A DNA stretch of 64,000 nt from Istiophorus platypterus (GCA_016859345.1 CM029111.1:9978714-10042713), one strand, 5' to 3'. Positions 1 to 24,628 are shown, counted from the first letter of the stretch. A program made the numbers and translations. The notes: a model not told the origin generated them from the letters alone.

Positions 1-270
1 CAGGTCCACTGCAAACAAGGATTGCCTAATAAAGTGAGGGCTGCTATCTATGTCAACACTTCCAAAGCCGGCAGACAATGAGAGCCAGCTGAGGAGGTAA
101 TAAGAAGCATGTCCTACCATCTCATCCATCACCTGCCTTCACACAAACACACAGTCTTATGTCTTTACAGTCCTCAGGATCATACATTTCATGCACTCAG
201 TGCCCCCTGTACACATGGACACACACGTGCTTCTGCAGCCTAACACACTAACTAACACACACTACCACAG

Positions 271-272
271 AA

Positions 273-357
<85 letters not shown>
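271..357. repeat. (AC)n microsatellite
   Basis: Almost pure AC dinucleotides with a few AC-to-GC interruptions. The His/Thr open frame across it is an artefact. Confidence 0.95.
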
Positions 358-359
<2 letters not shown>

Positions 360-754
360 TAAGTACTTATTTGATCCCTGTTAATGTGGTTCTGGTGTCT
401 ATTTTTATGTGTTCTATTATTAACTGTGGGGGAGGCCATAGAAAAATTTAGTGGCAAATCCCTGCATGCTCAAATACCTCTGAAGTTGGAGACTCTTTAG
501 TTGGGTTGCATTTTGTTTTTGAAGAGAGGAGAGAAGTAAAGCTGCTCCAGGCCATTTCTGTGGCAAGTAAAAGAACCAGTCCCCAGAAAGTGGCTTAAAT
601 CACCATCACCTACTGTAGAGTGGAAGATTGGTAAGAAATTATTTTTTGAAATATTTAAATGGAAGAGTTGACTTATTCTTTAGGGAATTAAAAAGACAAA
701 CTATCAAATTTGGAATACATGGATCAAATCTATAACCCCAATGTGAACAGACTT

Positions 755-1080
755 ATATTATTATTATAAACATATTATAAACATATTAAATATTATATTA
801 TATTATAAAATATTATAAACAATACATATTTTAAACATATACACATTTACTTAATATACACACATATACATATATATTAATATATCATATATATCTATTC
901 ATATATATACTCATATATAATATATATCTATATCTATCCATATATCTATGTACATTATATATAAATATAGATATTTATATATCTATCTATATATATATAT
1001 ATAGATAGATATATAAATAGATATAAACATATGTAATACATTATAAATATAAATATACACACACCTATATATCATATATA
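755..1080. repeat. AT-rich low-complexity tract with TATA/TATC microsatellite
   Basis: Long run of TATA, TATC and ATAT units with nearly no G or C. A local inverted arrangement occurs near 960-1025 (ATAGATAT/ATATCTAT). Confidence 0.85.
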
Positions 1081-1970
1081 CACAGAAAAAATAGTTTTTT
1101 GTAAAAAAAAAAAAAATATCCAGTGTATATTCTTTGAAATTGCCTTGTTTGAAATTGGCTTAAAAAAGCATTACATGTAAGTTATTATCATTACCTTAAT
1201 AATAATCACATCACATCACCAAGATCAAGATCTCTTTTGTAAGTCTGATCTAAGTACTGCAGAGGAGACAGAAATTAAACAGAAAAACCACAATAAAACA
1301 AAGAAATTTAAGTTTAAATTCTTCTATTGGTATGAGACTTTCATTTTTTAAAGCCCTGTTTTTTGTTCTATTTCATGGTGCTAAGTACTGGAAGACAGTT
1401 CCAGTTCAGGACTTACCTGTGAGGATCTGGTCTGAGGAGCTGTGGTAACTTTCTTGGGATTCATTTACAAACAATATTAGTAGTGTTCAGTTCTGATCTT
1501 GTTCCCAGTAGGGTGGAATGAGCAGGATTAGAGTACAAGATATGGCCCACAATCAGGCACAGATATGATGGTCAATTGCACAGCAGTTTTCCTTTCCTGA
1601 AGAAAAAAGACACACTTTATCTTGACATAAGAAACCAGTTTTTATCTTCATATTCTGTGCCAGTTGTTGTATGTGAAATTTAAAAGACTGCTTTCAAATC
1701 AAATTCCCAGATACTTCTAAAATTCAGCACCTTCATTTTCAGCGTAAGGTAGAGGTTATGCACAGATGTCAGAAAAAAAAGGAATAATAAAAGGAATTTA
1801 AAATGGCTTGATCTGGAGAAGAGACATGCATAAAATACTGTACTATCTGCATTAACAGGAATAAATCTGTGTTAAGAGTAATATTATTTTTTATGTAAAG
1901 TGTAAAAAAACAACCACAGAGCCTTGTGGTACCCCCTTGGTTGGTGAAAGGGAGGTTGAACTGAGACTGG

Positions 1971-2274
1971 AGCTGCAACTAACACATTAACAATTACTCT
2001 GCATTATATTATCTCAATTAATTGCTTCTGCCATAAAAAGTCAGAAAATAGTGAGAATTGCCCTTTATGATGTAAACGTCATTTGTCTAACCAACAGTCT
2101 GAAACCAAATAAAATCCAGTCTCGTATTATGCACAACAAAGAAATGCCTCAAATCCTCACATTTGAAAAGCCAGAACCAGGAAATATTTCTAATATTTGC
2201 CTTAAAAATGCAAATCAAACAATTTTTCAAATTTCTAAATTGAGTAGCCAATTAATTAACTAATAACTGCAGCT
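1971..2274. repeat. Dispersed teleost repeat copy (AGCTGCAACT ends), family A
   Basis: Bounded by AGCTGCAACT and AACTGCAGCT, imperfect inverted ends. The internal text (GTCAGAAAATAGTGA, CAAATCCTCACATTTGA) recurs in other copies in this window. It resembles the abundant nonautonomous DNA transposon-like repeat of teleost genomes. Confidence 0.65.
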
Positions 2275-2529
2275 TTCTATGGAGCCATCAGTACAGATCA
2301 CCAATGTTATATCAAACAACAGGTAAGGTCTCTTCAGGACCTCCCTGTTTGCAGATGACTGGATATAACGATCAAGTTTGTGCGTTAATTAGATCTTGGT
2401 ATTGGCAGCGGTTTGCACAAGTTTCACTTTTATAAGCCACAAATGTTAAGAACCCTCTGCTGTAAAATCTTATTAACTGTGTACTGGCTGCAAGCACCAT
2501 TCACACTTCATTAAAGAAGCACACCAAAA

Positions 2530-3867
2530 GTAATTTTGCAACTTTATTTATAGTAAAAATACTTTAGATACATACAAGCTGTACATAAATTGTCAAAGAA
2601 ACTCAAATATAAGTGTCCTTTTGGAAAAGAAAAATAGGTAAAATGAATAGATACAAGGCAAAAACATGAGAAAATTCATGAAATGTTTGTACTGCTTTCA
2701 AAAAGAGTGCAAGTGCTAGGCATCTGTTTTCACAATGCTGAGTATGAAGTTTCCTTTCAGTCTATCAGAGGAAACACACTTTTGAAAAGAATATAGTTTG
2801 CTGAATTTTGCTGTCATCTCCTTTCTCCAAGGTTTTAAGCTCTCTTTCCAGATTGAGCAAGATCCAAGTGAGTGAAGTTTACTTCATTATTAGTCCTGAA
2901 CCAAAGTCACGATGATAAATCCTCACTTTTCTAACATAAAACCAAGTTTCACTGGATCTGTGTCTTTATCGACAGCACAGCCTCCTTAAGTAACATCCAC
3001 TCAACCGAAATTCCTGTGTGGCTCAATAAAGGGGTGTGAAATGACACAATGGTAGAGTGCTGTAGAAGCCTCTATACAGTTTATCTGTCATGTGCTGACA
3101 GTGAGCAGATTTGTCAATAGTTTAGTTAAGGTGTCAACACTAGTTATGGTTTCCTCGGCAATTCAAGAGCACCAAGCAGATTTAACTTCTCTATTTACAC
3201 AATGAAATCAGGAGGTGATGTTCACAAATGGCACTGTTGTGTGTGGCATTTTGGTCATCGGTTTACGGTGAAAGTAAAACCTGAAAGTGGGTTTGACGCT
3301 TGATGAACCATCGGCAACATGTTTGTGCATTACATTAGCTGCCTAATTCAATACTTTAATATGTTTTTTGATTATTTCAGGTGGTCTGTTGAAGTACAAC
3401 CTTGAGAGGGCACTGTATGCTCTGTCATACAAATGCAGACCCACAGCCCTGCAATGTAAGCCGTTTCCCCTACAAAGACTAATCTGAGGCCAAACAGAGG
3501 CTTACAAAGTGAGAGAATCAATATCAAATGAAGAGGCTCATTGAAAGAGCCGCTAATGTGATAAAATATAAAATTCCTCTTCACTGCATCTACACACTGG
3601 CCTTCCCATTCATCATCAAGCCCTCTTTTGTTTTATAAAACTATATCATATACAATATTTTTTTCCTCACCAATAAGTCAACCTCCTTGGTCCTGTCACT
3701 CCCAAAGTGTGCAGACATCTACTGTTTCAAACTGGCAGTGTTCCATAACACACCTCCTCTGTTGATATTCTCCTCTATTCTTGCCTCCTTTTTTGCAGCT
3801 CCAATGTCTGAGAGGCAGAAGTCTTGAGATGTTGTCCATTTTCTCAACCCCAGGTGCCAAAGGTTCC
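2530..3867 (-). other. dcaf1: dcaf1 3' untranslated region with poly(A) signal
   Basis: No reading frame of interest follows the dcaf1 stop. On the minus strand an AATAAA hexamer (TTTATT on plus) lies at 2548-2543, giving a 3'UTR of about 1.3 kb. The exact cleavage site cannot be seen, so the left boundary is an estimate. Confidence 0.55.
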
Positions 3868-17164
<13,297 letters not shown>

Positions 17165-17229
17165 AGCGTTGCCTGTCAGGATGGCATGCACTCAATACGG
17201 ATTCATTTTATCATTAATACAAATAACTC

Positions 17230-17739
17230 TAAAAAATGAACACTAAAAATACTCAAAGTGTGTACTAAAAAGTACTCTGCCCCTTGTAATTGTTATACTG
17301 CTATTGATTGCATCATTAGATCATTATTACTCATGCACCGATGTAAAAGCAGGATTTAACGATTTTGTTTGTGTGAGGTGAGGCAATTTTTAACTGTTTT
17401 GTTTAAAAAAAAATCCTCATTTTGTCCAATCAATAGTCCAAACGTCAAACTTATTAAAAACAAATGAAAATCATTTAAATAATACATGGAAAAGCAGCAA
17501 GTCATCACATCTGAGAAGCTGGAACCATGAAATGTTTGGGATTTGTTGCAAGAAAAACGACTTAAATGATTATTAAATGCTCATTCAGCTGTGCTGATAT
17601 GTACTGTTGAGTGGTTTAATTTATGGTAAATCATAGTCTTTTATAAGCTATACATAAGTTTTGTGTGAAAAAATAAATCCAAGTATCTCAAAACTGATTT
17701 GTGCTTGAGTAAATGTGCTTGGTTAGATTCCACCACTGA
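17230..17739. repeat. Composite dispersed repeat in dcaf1 5' intron (family B with nested family A)
   Basis: The right end (GAGTAAATGTG...CCACCACTG) matches family B described at 57749-58412. The middle (GTCCAATCAATAGTCC, GAGAAGCTGGAACCATGAAA) matches family A, suggesting nesting. The left boundary is uncertain. Confidence 0.55.
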
Positions 17740-17785
17740 TTCATTCATTTAGTTAAAATTCGGTCCTCGATAATCTAATACTTAC

Positions 17786-18650
17786 TAGGAAAGTATGCTG
17801 CGGCATATCGAGACTTATAATAATAAAAAGTCAAGAAAAAAGCCCCAGAGACATCAAACACGGGAAAGCAAAACTGCATTTCAAGCCGGGCGACGAAGTC
17901 AAAGGACATATTTCGTTAACATCGAGGCAACAAAGAGCGAAAAGGCGGATTTGCTCCATCGCTTCACAAACATCTCGCTGTACAGGTGCAGCAAACCTCC
18001 GGGGACTCCAACTGTCAGATGTCTAAAACTGTCACTCTTCAATTCAGCGCGTAGATCATACGCTTTATCGCCATTTCTCGTTTGCTTAGGGGACCGCGTT
18101 CCCAGCTCCGTCTCTCACAGCCGACACTCACTGCACCAGGCAGCAACAAACTCAGACACTGCCTGTTGCGATGTTTTGGCTAATTCATACTGTTGCTAAA
18201 CGAGGAAGCTAACCCACTTAGCTGTGGCCGGCTAAACTCTCAAAGTGCCAGTTCTTCGGTTCGGGCGTTTCGGTTTAAACTGGGCCCGAGGTGTCCGGAC
18301 ATGTGCAGCCTGTCGTGCGAGACTCAAATCATAGTCGGACCGAATGAAAACCGTCCGTACATGCAACCGGGCACTGAGGTGTTAGCTAGCAGCTACATTT
18401 AGCTCCCATGCTAAGTTCACCTCCTTGCCTCGCTCGGCCTTTCTTCGTCTCCCCCCCAAATTTACCAAGACTCTGCGTCCACCGGTATCCGTCCAAGCTC
18501 GTTTGCTCCTCGGCGTCTGCTTATCGATCCCCGTGTCACAGCCGAAGCTTAATTTGCCTTATTGTAGCTTTGTGTTCACGGTTTATTATCATTATGGCGA
18601 ACACGTTCCTCACGTCATTTTGCGAGCGACGGACGACTTTTAATGACGAA
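17786..18650 (-). promoter_or_regulatory. dcaf1: dcaf1 5' noncoding exon and promoter region
   Basis: The first coding exon of dcaf1 has an acceptor (TGACAG before 17172), so an upstream noncoding exon is expected. A consensus-like minus-strand donor, TCCTA|GTAAGT, lies at 17786/17785. Upstream of it, 17790-18650 is richer in G+C and CpG than the surrounding introns, which fits a first exon plus promoter. The transcription start is not defined by any motif I can see. Plus-strand reading frames here show no family resemblance. Confidence 0.5.
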
Positions 18651-18682
18651 ATGAGTCAAGAGCAAAACATTGGGAAACGACA

Positions 18683-19324
18683 TTTATTCAAATTACTGAG
18701 TTAATGCAAAGTCGGTATTACAGTTGTTTTGTCTTGCAAGATCGTAGACGTTTAAGAAAAGATTTACATAAAAAAAAAAAACAATCAGCTTTGCTATGAC
18801 AGCAAACGAATCAGGTTCAAATGCCCATTAGTAACAACTAGCAGTGTTGCAAAAATAATTCTCTATATAAAACTGCCGTTTTACTGATGATACAAAAATA
18901 ACTGCTGTATTATAAAAGCTATAAATTTTACAACCGTGGGAATATATAACTATTATGGTTAATATTGTCTCATCATTTTTTTTCTGTTTTTCCATGCATG
19001 CAAATAGAAAGTAATGATGTGCAATTCCTGATAGTAGCATGGTCTAGTAGTTTGACAAAGTGCTGACTGACTCTCTATATAGCCCTGAAGATTGCTTATT
19101 CAAAAGACTGCATGAGTTCTACTTACTTGTTGGAGCTTATAGGTGAATAAATGCCTCAGTATAAATTCTGTTGAACGTCAGACTTTAACAAGGTCATAAC
19201 TGCTGGCATGTTAGGAAATGCTGGGAAAGCGCCATTCACCGGTAGAACAAACTCGTTAGTAAAACTGACATAAACAAACATCCACTGGCTTGAAAAGTAA
19301 GCACCTTTATACACAACAATGCCC
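18683..19324 (-). other. ssuh2: ssuh2 3'UTR and gap to dcaf1 promoter
   Basis: About 640 bases follow the ssuh2 stop before a minus-strand AATAAA (TTTATT on plus at 18683-18688). No coding potential was seen. If this signal is used, the ssuh2 transcript ends almost at the dcaf1 promoter region, leaving very little spacer between the two head-to-tail genes. Confidence 0.5.
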
Positions 19325-22300
19325 TCACATCACAGTGCAGCAACAACAGGTGGCAGGATAGTTATCTGCATTAACTTTGAACTCATTCCCGTAAACAAAG
19401 TAAATGTTTGATTTCCCTTTCCAAGAGTAGGTCACCTTGGTGACAGGGATCAGCTCTATGGTTTGACGCTGCAGACAAAGAAAAAAAAATATTGAGCATA
19501 TTACATTAACACAAAATTGGGCTTTAATCATAAGTAATGTCCAGTCCAAACAAAATCTTTTATATTATGTTAAAATATCATGAATACCTGTTGTAGAATG
19601 CGTGACGTCTGGGAGTACTTGCTCTGGTGTTCGCTGACAAAGCGCTGCGCAGCATTCACCACTGCAGGGTCTGGGAAGCCCACCACTGGGTATATCTGCA
19701 CAGGGTGATCAATATGAACAAGTGTTGAATCACCATCACTGTTTAAATTATATTCAAGTACTGGTTGACAGATCAAGATGGATAAACATTCTAGTGTTTA
19801 ATTTATTGTGAGGAGTATAATGCAATATTCTATATCAGGCCTAACACCAGTGCACAGTAGGCAGGTTGCATAGTAAAAGCAGTACATGAGCAGCAGTATG
19901 TGTTAAGCCACAGTGTTTTTGAGTGGTCCGACGCCTGTCCTCAAAGTACCCAGAGCCGATACAAAGTTAAACTAAAGAGAGCAGACGTGAAGCCTTTTAG
20001 GAGTTTAGTGAACATGACTCAAACATATCTTGTGTAGATAGCCCCTTTAGCCAGAGTTTAAGTTAATTTCCTCACCAGAACCTCAGTAATATGCCTGTTC
20101 TATATGCGTGTGATCTCCCACTTATACATTATACTCTCTTAAAAAAAAGTAAGAAACAATCTTTTACCATGTACTGAGAGTCTCTGAAAAGTTCCTTGCC
20201 AGACACCTTGCTAAGGTTGTTCACCTGTAGTCCACTCAACTGTTCTACAACATAGTTGTCAGAGTTGTTTGTCCTGAAAGCATTTACATAAAAAGAAGAT
20301 ATCCAGTTTAATTTTAGAGCTGTAAAAACTAATTAACAGTATAAAAGTAACCTTGAATTTTGATGACCTTCAGATAATGATGAACAACTATTCATTGCTT
20401 TAGTTTAGTCAGGAATTCTTGACAGTTAAACCATAATAAGGAGCCAGCACCATTTCACAGTCAGGTTGATGTAGACCAGAAGCCGTTGTTTTCCACAACA
20501 TGTGTCACATTGCTTTGATCCTTGCCCGTGACAGTGACTGCAGCTAAAACAGAAAAATGTTTAATGAATATCAGTATGTTTTAGAAAAAGTAAAAACTGT
20601 CTATTTATAAATTGCTTTTACTGATGTTCTCACTTTATTATTATAATTCTATGAGTAATGCTTACTTTTCCCTTCCTCTTCCATTGCAGTGGCCACATCG
20701 ATCATCTCCGTGGCGGTAACCAGATCCATTGCACACCCAACAAACTTTCTGACAGGGGCGAGAAAAGAAATCATATGATCGGAACATCTCACTACAAGTC
20801 GTCAAGTAACCCTTTTTCTAGTGAGGTCTGTGGAAATGACTTACATTACCAGCTCCGGCACAGTCTCTGCAAGGTTTTCGGCCCATTCCCATACACTCAT
20901 GGCAGCTCTGCAGATAAGATGTTTCTCATCAGGAACAATCTCTAAAGACAATCAACCTTTTTCCTTTTCCAAAAGTATTTTATACCATGCGGTATTGTTA
21001 TAATTTACCTTCACAGATGAAGTGTAGGGAACCTTGATAACCTGTTTGCTATCCACAAAAAAACTGGGGGCTTTGGCTGGAATATCCCAAGGCCCTGGAG
21101 GGGGTTGGGTATACGCGTCGACTGGCTGGCCTGATTCAAATAAAACAACAAATTAGACTCACACTAGGGAGTCATACTTAATAGCAGATGGAAAGCAGAA
21201 GTAGTATTGAAACAATTTATCAATAACTTGATCAATAGAAAATTAATCTCCAATTTTGATTATCTGTCATTTAAGTTACAACACTCTCTAGTTCCAGCTT
21301 TTCAAACCTGAGACGAGGATGCTTTTCTCCGTTTTATATAAGTGTAAATTCATTATCTTTGTGTTTTGGACTCTTGCAATATTTGCAATATGAAGATGTC
21401 ACCCCAAGTACAAAGTAACAGTAATGTACCATTATATGGCTCGTGACTCCATTCTGTAGATCTTGTTTCAGTAAAAGTTTCCAGGCGGTACTAAAACAAA
21501 GCAGGAATCGAGAAAACAAAAAATAAACACGATTTAACAATCCACTGGCATTTCTTTGCTTATTCATATATCGAAAATCAAAAACTACCATAGAAACTAT
21601 TACTTCTATTGACCCCCCCTCCTTACCCTGTATGTATTGAATGCTTCCATGTTGGTGATCACACCATCCTTTGCTGGGGCTGAACTGTAGCAGCACTTGC
21701 TAGAGGCAAACAGGACAAATGCCTCGCGAGCAGTGTCTTCAGTTATAGATGGGATACTGCCAACAGTGAAAGAATGGCATAAAGTGAGTCAGGAAGTCTA
21801 ATCTTTTCAGAAGATGTGATACCTGTCATATTGCCTGAGGCACTGTGCTTCCTTTATTTTGAAACCACCTAATTTCAAAATATTTTCAAATGCCCTTAGC
21901 AGTCATATTGAAGGAAGAGGAATAGTTTGAGCCTTACTTCCAATGGGGTTGTTTGGGTCCAGGCTCAGGTTGAGGAACTGGGTAAGCAGGAGGGGGCAGA
22001 AATCCACCTACAGCAAGGATTAAAGGTTAACTTGTACGATTTCATTGCTTTATCCTCAGAGCAATAATTCCTTGTGCTTTAACATACAGTATACACTGAG
22101 TGCCCATGGGGTATCCCTGTAGAATCCAATACAACAGCTCAGCCTTAAATTCTCCCTTTAGAAAAGAATAGTCTTGAATTTTGATTGACACTATTATCAC
22201 ACTATTATCATCTGTGATAAAGTTATAACAATTTTAGAATATATGGAAGAGCTGTTGTACTGGATCAGTCAAGGTTTTATACAATATTGTGCGAATGTTT

Positions 22301-23169
22301 TGGACACTTTAGATGTTTAGAATCTTATCCATCTTGCAGTGAAATCATGGAGACATTTGATCAGTCCTAAATTTAGTCTGCAGAATGACAACTACAGCCA
22401 AACATGTGAGTAGTCCTGAAACAGCTGGTCTGCCTCTGACAGAGCTGTGATCTCACCATCAAGGAGTCAGCCTGGGATCACGAGAGGAGGCGGAGGCAAC
22501 TGAGACAGGTTAATTCCACGGAAGAACTGTGGCAAGTTCTCCGTGATGCTTAGACCAACCTATCTGCCAAGTATCTTAAAACCTGTGCCCAAGCGGGAGA
22601 ACTAGAGCTGCTTTAAAAAGGCAAGAGGTGGACACATCAAATATTAATTTGATTTCATTTTTCCAGTTTACTGCACCTTGAATTATTTTAACTGAAAAAT
22701 AGAAACTACTCATGGTGTTATATTTAAAAGCATCCTCATCCTCTACTTTTAATGCACATCAAACTTTTGCACAATACTGTATGTATAAATGATGAAGCGG
22801 CCAAGGAGCACGTCTGACTGTGATGTGTCATCACAGAGGATGTCGGTGTGGCAAACAGGAATAAAAGTACTGAAATACTGTACCGCCTCCTGCCACTGTT
22901 CCTTCATAGCCCGGCATGCTGTCAAACATGCTGGCCGGGGGAGCGCTGGGGCCCTCAGCCGTGGGTGGGGCAAACATGGCTGAAAACAAACCAGAAGAAC
23001 CAGTTCAGCCCTATCCACACAATATATACTTTTAAATGTTATAACTCTAATTTATGCATTACCAAAAAAAAAAAAAAAAAAAAAAAAACTGACAGACATT
23101 TCCACATGACAACACTAGAAGACAGGTCGGTGAGTGAGACTTACCTTGACCCTCCATGTGAGTATTCAT
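19325..23169 (-). CDS. ssuh2: SSUH2 homolog (ssu-2 homolog, DnaJ-like cysteine-rich protein), 12 coding exons
   Basis: SSUH2 family member with a DnaJ-type cysteine-rich zinc-binding region; its biochemical role is poorly defined. Minus-strand coding exons: 23169-23145, 22979-22884, 22007-21938, 21756-21627, 21490-21430, 21130-21009, 20907-20845, 20748-20666, 20543-20451, 20273-20168, 19695-19588, 19468-19325. The frame closes exactly. Two in-frame ATGs lie in the first coding exon (23169, MNTHMEGQ; 23157, MEGQ), giving 366 or 362 aa, near the usual family length. Seen: a Pro/Ala-rich N-terminus, the family motif SSKCCYSS, then repeated CxxCxGxG-like units (CHECMGMG, CRDCAGAG, CWVCNGSG, CGHCNGRG, CSHCHGQG, CDTCCG) over roughly residues 166-220, followed by a beta-rich C-terminal domain. 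The last residues, CCCCTVM, resemble a CaaX box preceded by extra cysteines. The gene is head-to-tail with dcaf1 and divergent from rpl32. A decayed Tc1-like element occupies the intron at 22008-22883. Teleosts can have several ssuh2 paralogues, so the exact paralogue is open. Confidence 0.93.
21190..21360. repeat. Partial family A repeat in ssuh2 intron (reverse orientation)
   Basis: TTGATCAATAGAAAATTAAT followed by GTTCCAGCTTTTCAAACCTGA is the reverse complement of family A text seen elsewhere (GAGAAGCTGGAACC). Only one end is present. Confidence 0.5.
22270..22790. mobile_element. Decayed Tc1/mariner-like element in ssuh2 intron
   Basis: The ends are inverted repeats: TACAATATTGTGCGAATGTTT on the left and the reverse complement of TACAGTATTGTGCAAAAGTTT on the right (about 22271-22790). 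Between them the plus strand retains a broken C-terminal transposase segment recognisable by EELWQVLRDA and a final KGG-H-KY-like motif (about 22470-22655), with internal stops. Most of the transposase is missing, so the copy is dead. Confidence 0.75.
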
Positions 23170-23204
23170 TCGGGGAGACTTTACAGCTACAGTAAAGACT
23201 CACC

Positions 23205-23239
23205 CCCCCACCACCACCATCATCATCACCACCACCACC
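23205..23239. repeat. Imperfect (CCA/TCA)n trinucleotide repeat
   Basis: Runs of CCACCACCA and TCATCATCA close upstream of the ssuh2 first coding exon. Confidence 0.8.
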
Positions 23240-24215
23240 CTCAACAAACCCTGTAACTCCCTCTCCACCGGAAGCGCATGCAGCCACCGCGGGGCACCCA
23301 ACCTGAAGTTACCTGCACGGTGACGTCACGCCGAGGCGTGCACCGCGTCGCGCCGGCGGCGGCGTGTTTATCATACACCGTTAAATTACCCCGCGTCCGC
23401 GGGGTCCGGCGTTTATAAGTTTCACTCATGCGGCCGAGGCGCGCTTACCTGGTTCCTTCTCCGCAGCTGGGACGTAACCGGGGTCGGCCGCTCCGTAGCT
23501 GGTGGTCTGGTGGCTGCGGGAAGCGGGAAACGAAAGTTAAAAACGGCGAGGAGGGAAACGCCGAGGGCGACTTTTGGTTTCTCGGTGAAACGCCGGAGAA
23601 CAAGGGGGCGACGCTCACCTCGCGATGGGCCGGCGCTCCATCGAAACGCGCCGGGAGGCGGACGGGACGGAGCGGGGTCAGGATCTGCAGAGGTTGCGCC
23701 GAGCACGGACAGGAGGTGTCATCGGGCGCGATCATGTGACAAAAGGGGAAAGAAAAAGAAGATCGTTTACCAATAATCGACACCCGAGAGCCGTCCCAGT
23801 CGGCCGAGGGTCAGCTGACCCCTCGTCTCCTCTCACAGTATAACAGGGACAAAACCTCGCTCTTGTTCAGTCTCGTTTTTTTTTTTTTTGACGTGTGTTC
23901 TGGCAGCTTCCCTTCATATCAATTACTCACAGTTTTAAAAAAGAAAGTACCGGAGCCACCTCCGCGCCCCTATAATAATAAAGTCCCACTTCTCCAGGAA
24001 GTGCGCACCAGCGCTGGACGAAGATGAAGGGTGGGTGGGTGCATCTACGTGCACGGTTCAAAACGTGCTATTATAAACTTTTATGAATAAAAATAAAAAC
24101 TCCCGAGATTCATCTCGTTTATGTCTTGGGGAGCGTGAGTTGCCGTGCGGCGAAGGCGCTGCCGCGGTCTCGCCAAACTGCATCTCCCATAAGCCTTTGC
24201 AACACTCTCGGAAGT
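23240..24215. promoter_or_regulatory. CpG-rich bidirectional promoter region, ssuh2 (minus) / rpl32 (plus)
   Basis: This interval is markedly richer in G+C and CpG than the rest of the window and separates two divergently transcribed genes. On the minus strand it holds two good donor sites, AACCAG|GTAAGC (exon end 23449) and CGCGAG|GTGAGC (exon end 23619), suitable for alternative noncoding first exons of ssuh2. A possible acceptor for the first ssuh2 coding exon is at 23187/23186. The open frames across 23422-23783 on both strands are a by-product of high G+C and resemble no family. The right end passes into the rpl32 start region. Confidence 0.6.
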
Positions 24216-24269
24216 CCTTTTTCTTTCCTTCCGCCGTCGCCGAGGTCCCTTTTGGATTCACATCGGCGG
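24216..24269 (+). other. rpl32: rpl32 noncoding exon 1 with 5'TOP-like tract
   Basis: A pyrimidine run (CCTTTTTCTTTCCTTCC) at about 24216-24232 looks like the terminal oligopyrimidine start of a ribosomal protein mRNA, which allows mTOR-dependent translational control. The exon ends GGCGG|GTGAGT at 24269/24270. The exact start cytosine is inferred, not seen. Confidence 0.65.
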
Positions 24270-24605
24270 GTGAGTCGCTGCAATCTGTGATAATCCGCGC
24301 GAAATACTGAATAATTTGACCATCCGGACGCGGGTGATCGTTCATAGACGTTAACTCCGTGTATTTTGGATGATATTGGTCATTTAAGTGTTTTTTATAT
24401 CGTCTTAAATGTTCTGGAGTGAGGAGCTGCTTGCTAAAGTGGCTGCCGACGCTCTCGCCGTGAAATGCGGTTGTATGAAGTGAAAGCTGTCAGACGAGCA
24501 TTGTGAAATAACCATCAGTTTCTACCATTACACCGGGTTTACTAATTTTTATTTTCATGAGGCCAGGCTGCTGAAGCCTTCCCTGTTCGAAGTAGAGTAG
24601 CATGC

Positions 24606-24628
24606 CTAGCTAGCTAGCTAGCTAGCTA
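24606..24628. repeat. (CTAG)n tetranucleotide repeat in rpl32 intron 1
   Basis: Short run of tandem CTAG units. CTAGCTAG recurs at about 24653-24661. Confidence 0.85.

Larger units (their letters stand above)
1..2529. other. Intergenic spacer downstream of dcaf1, repeat-rich
   Basis: No gene can be supported here. It holds an AC microsatellite, a long AT-rich tract with TA-type low complexity (about 755-1080) and one dispersed repeat copy (1971-2274). Weak splice-site-like signals on the minus strand (see findings) hint at a neighbouring gene beyond the left edge. Confidence 0.6.

Noticed and set aside
191..451. His/Thr-rich open frame across the AC microsatellite, and similar Cys/Val or His/Thr frames at 32397-32753, 41007-41249, 46020-46367
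   Set aside because: Dinucleotide repeats stay open in most frames; no splice or homology evidence.
23422..23783. Overlapping open frames on both strands in the CpG-rich promoter
   Set aside because: High G+C lowers stop frequency; no family resemblance and no conserved domain.
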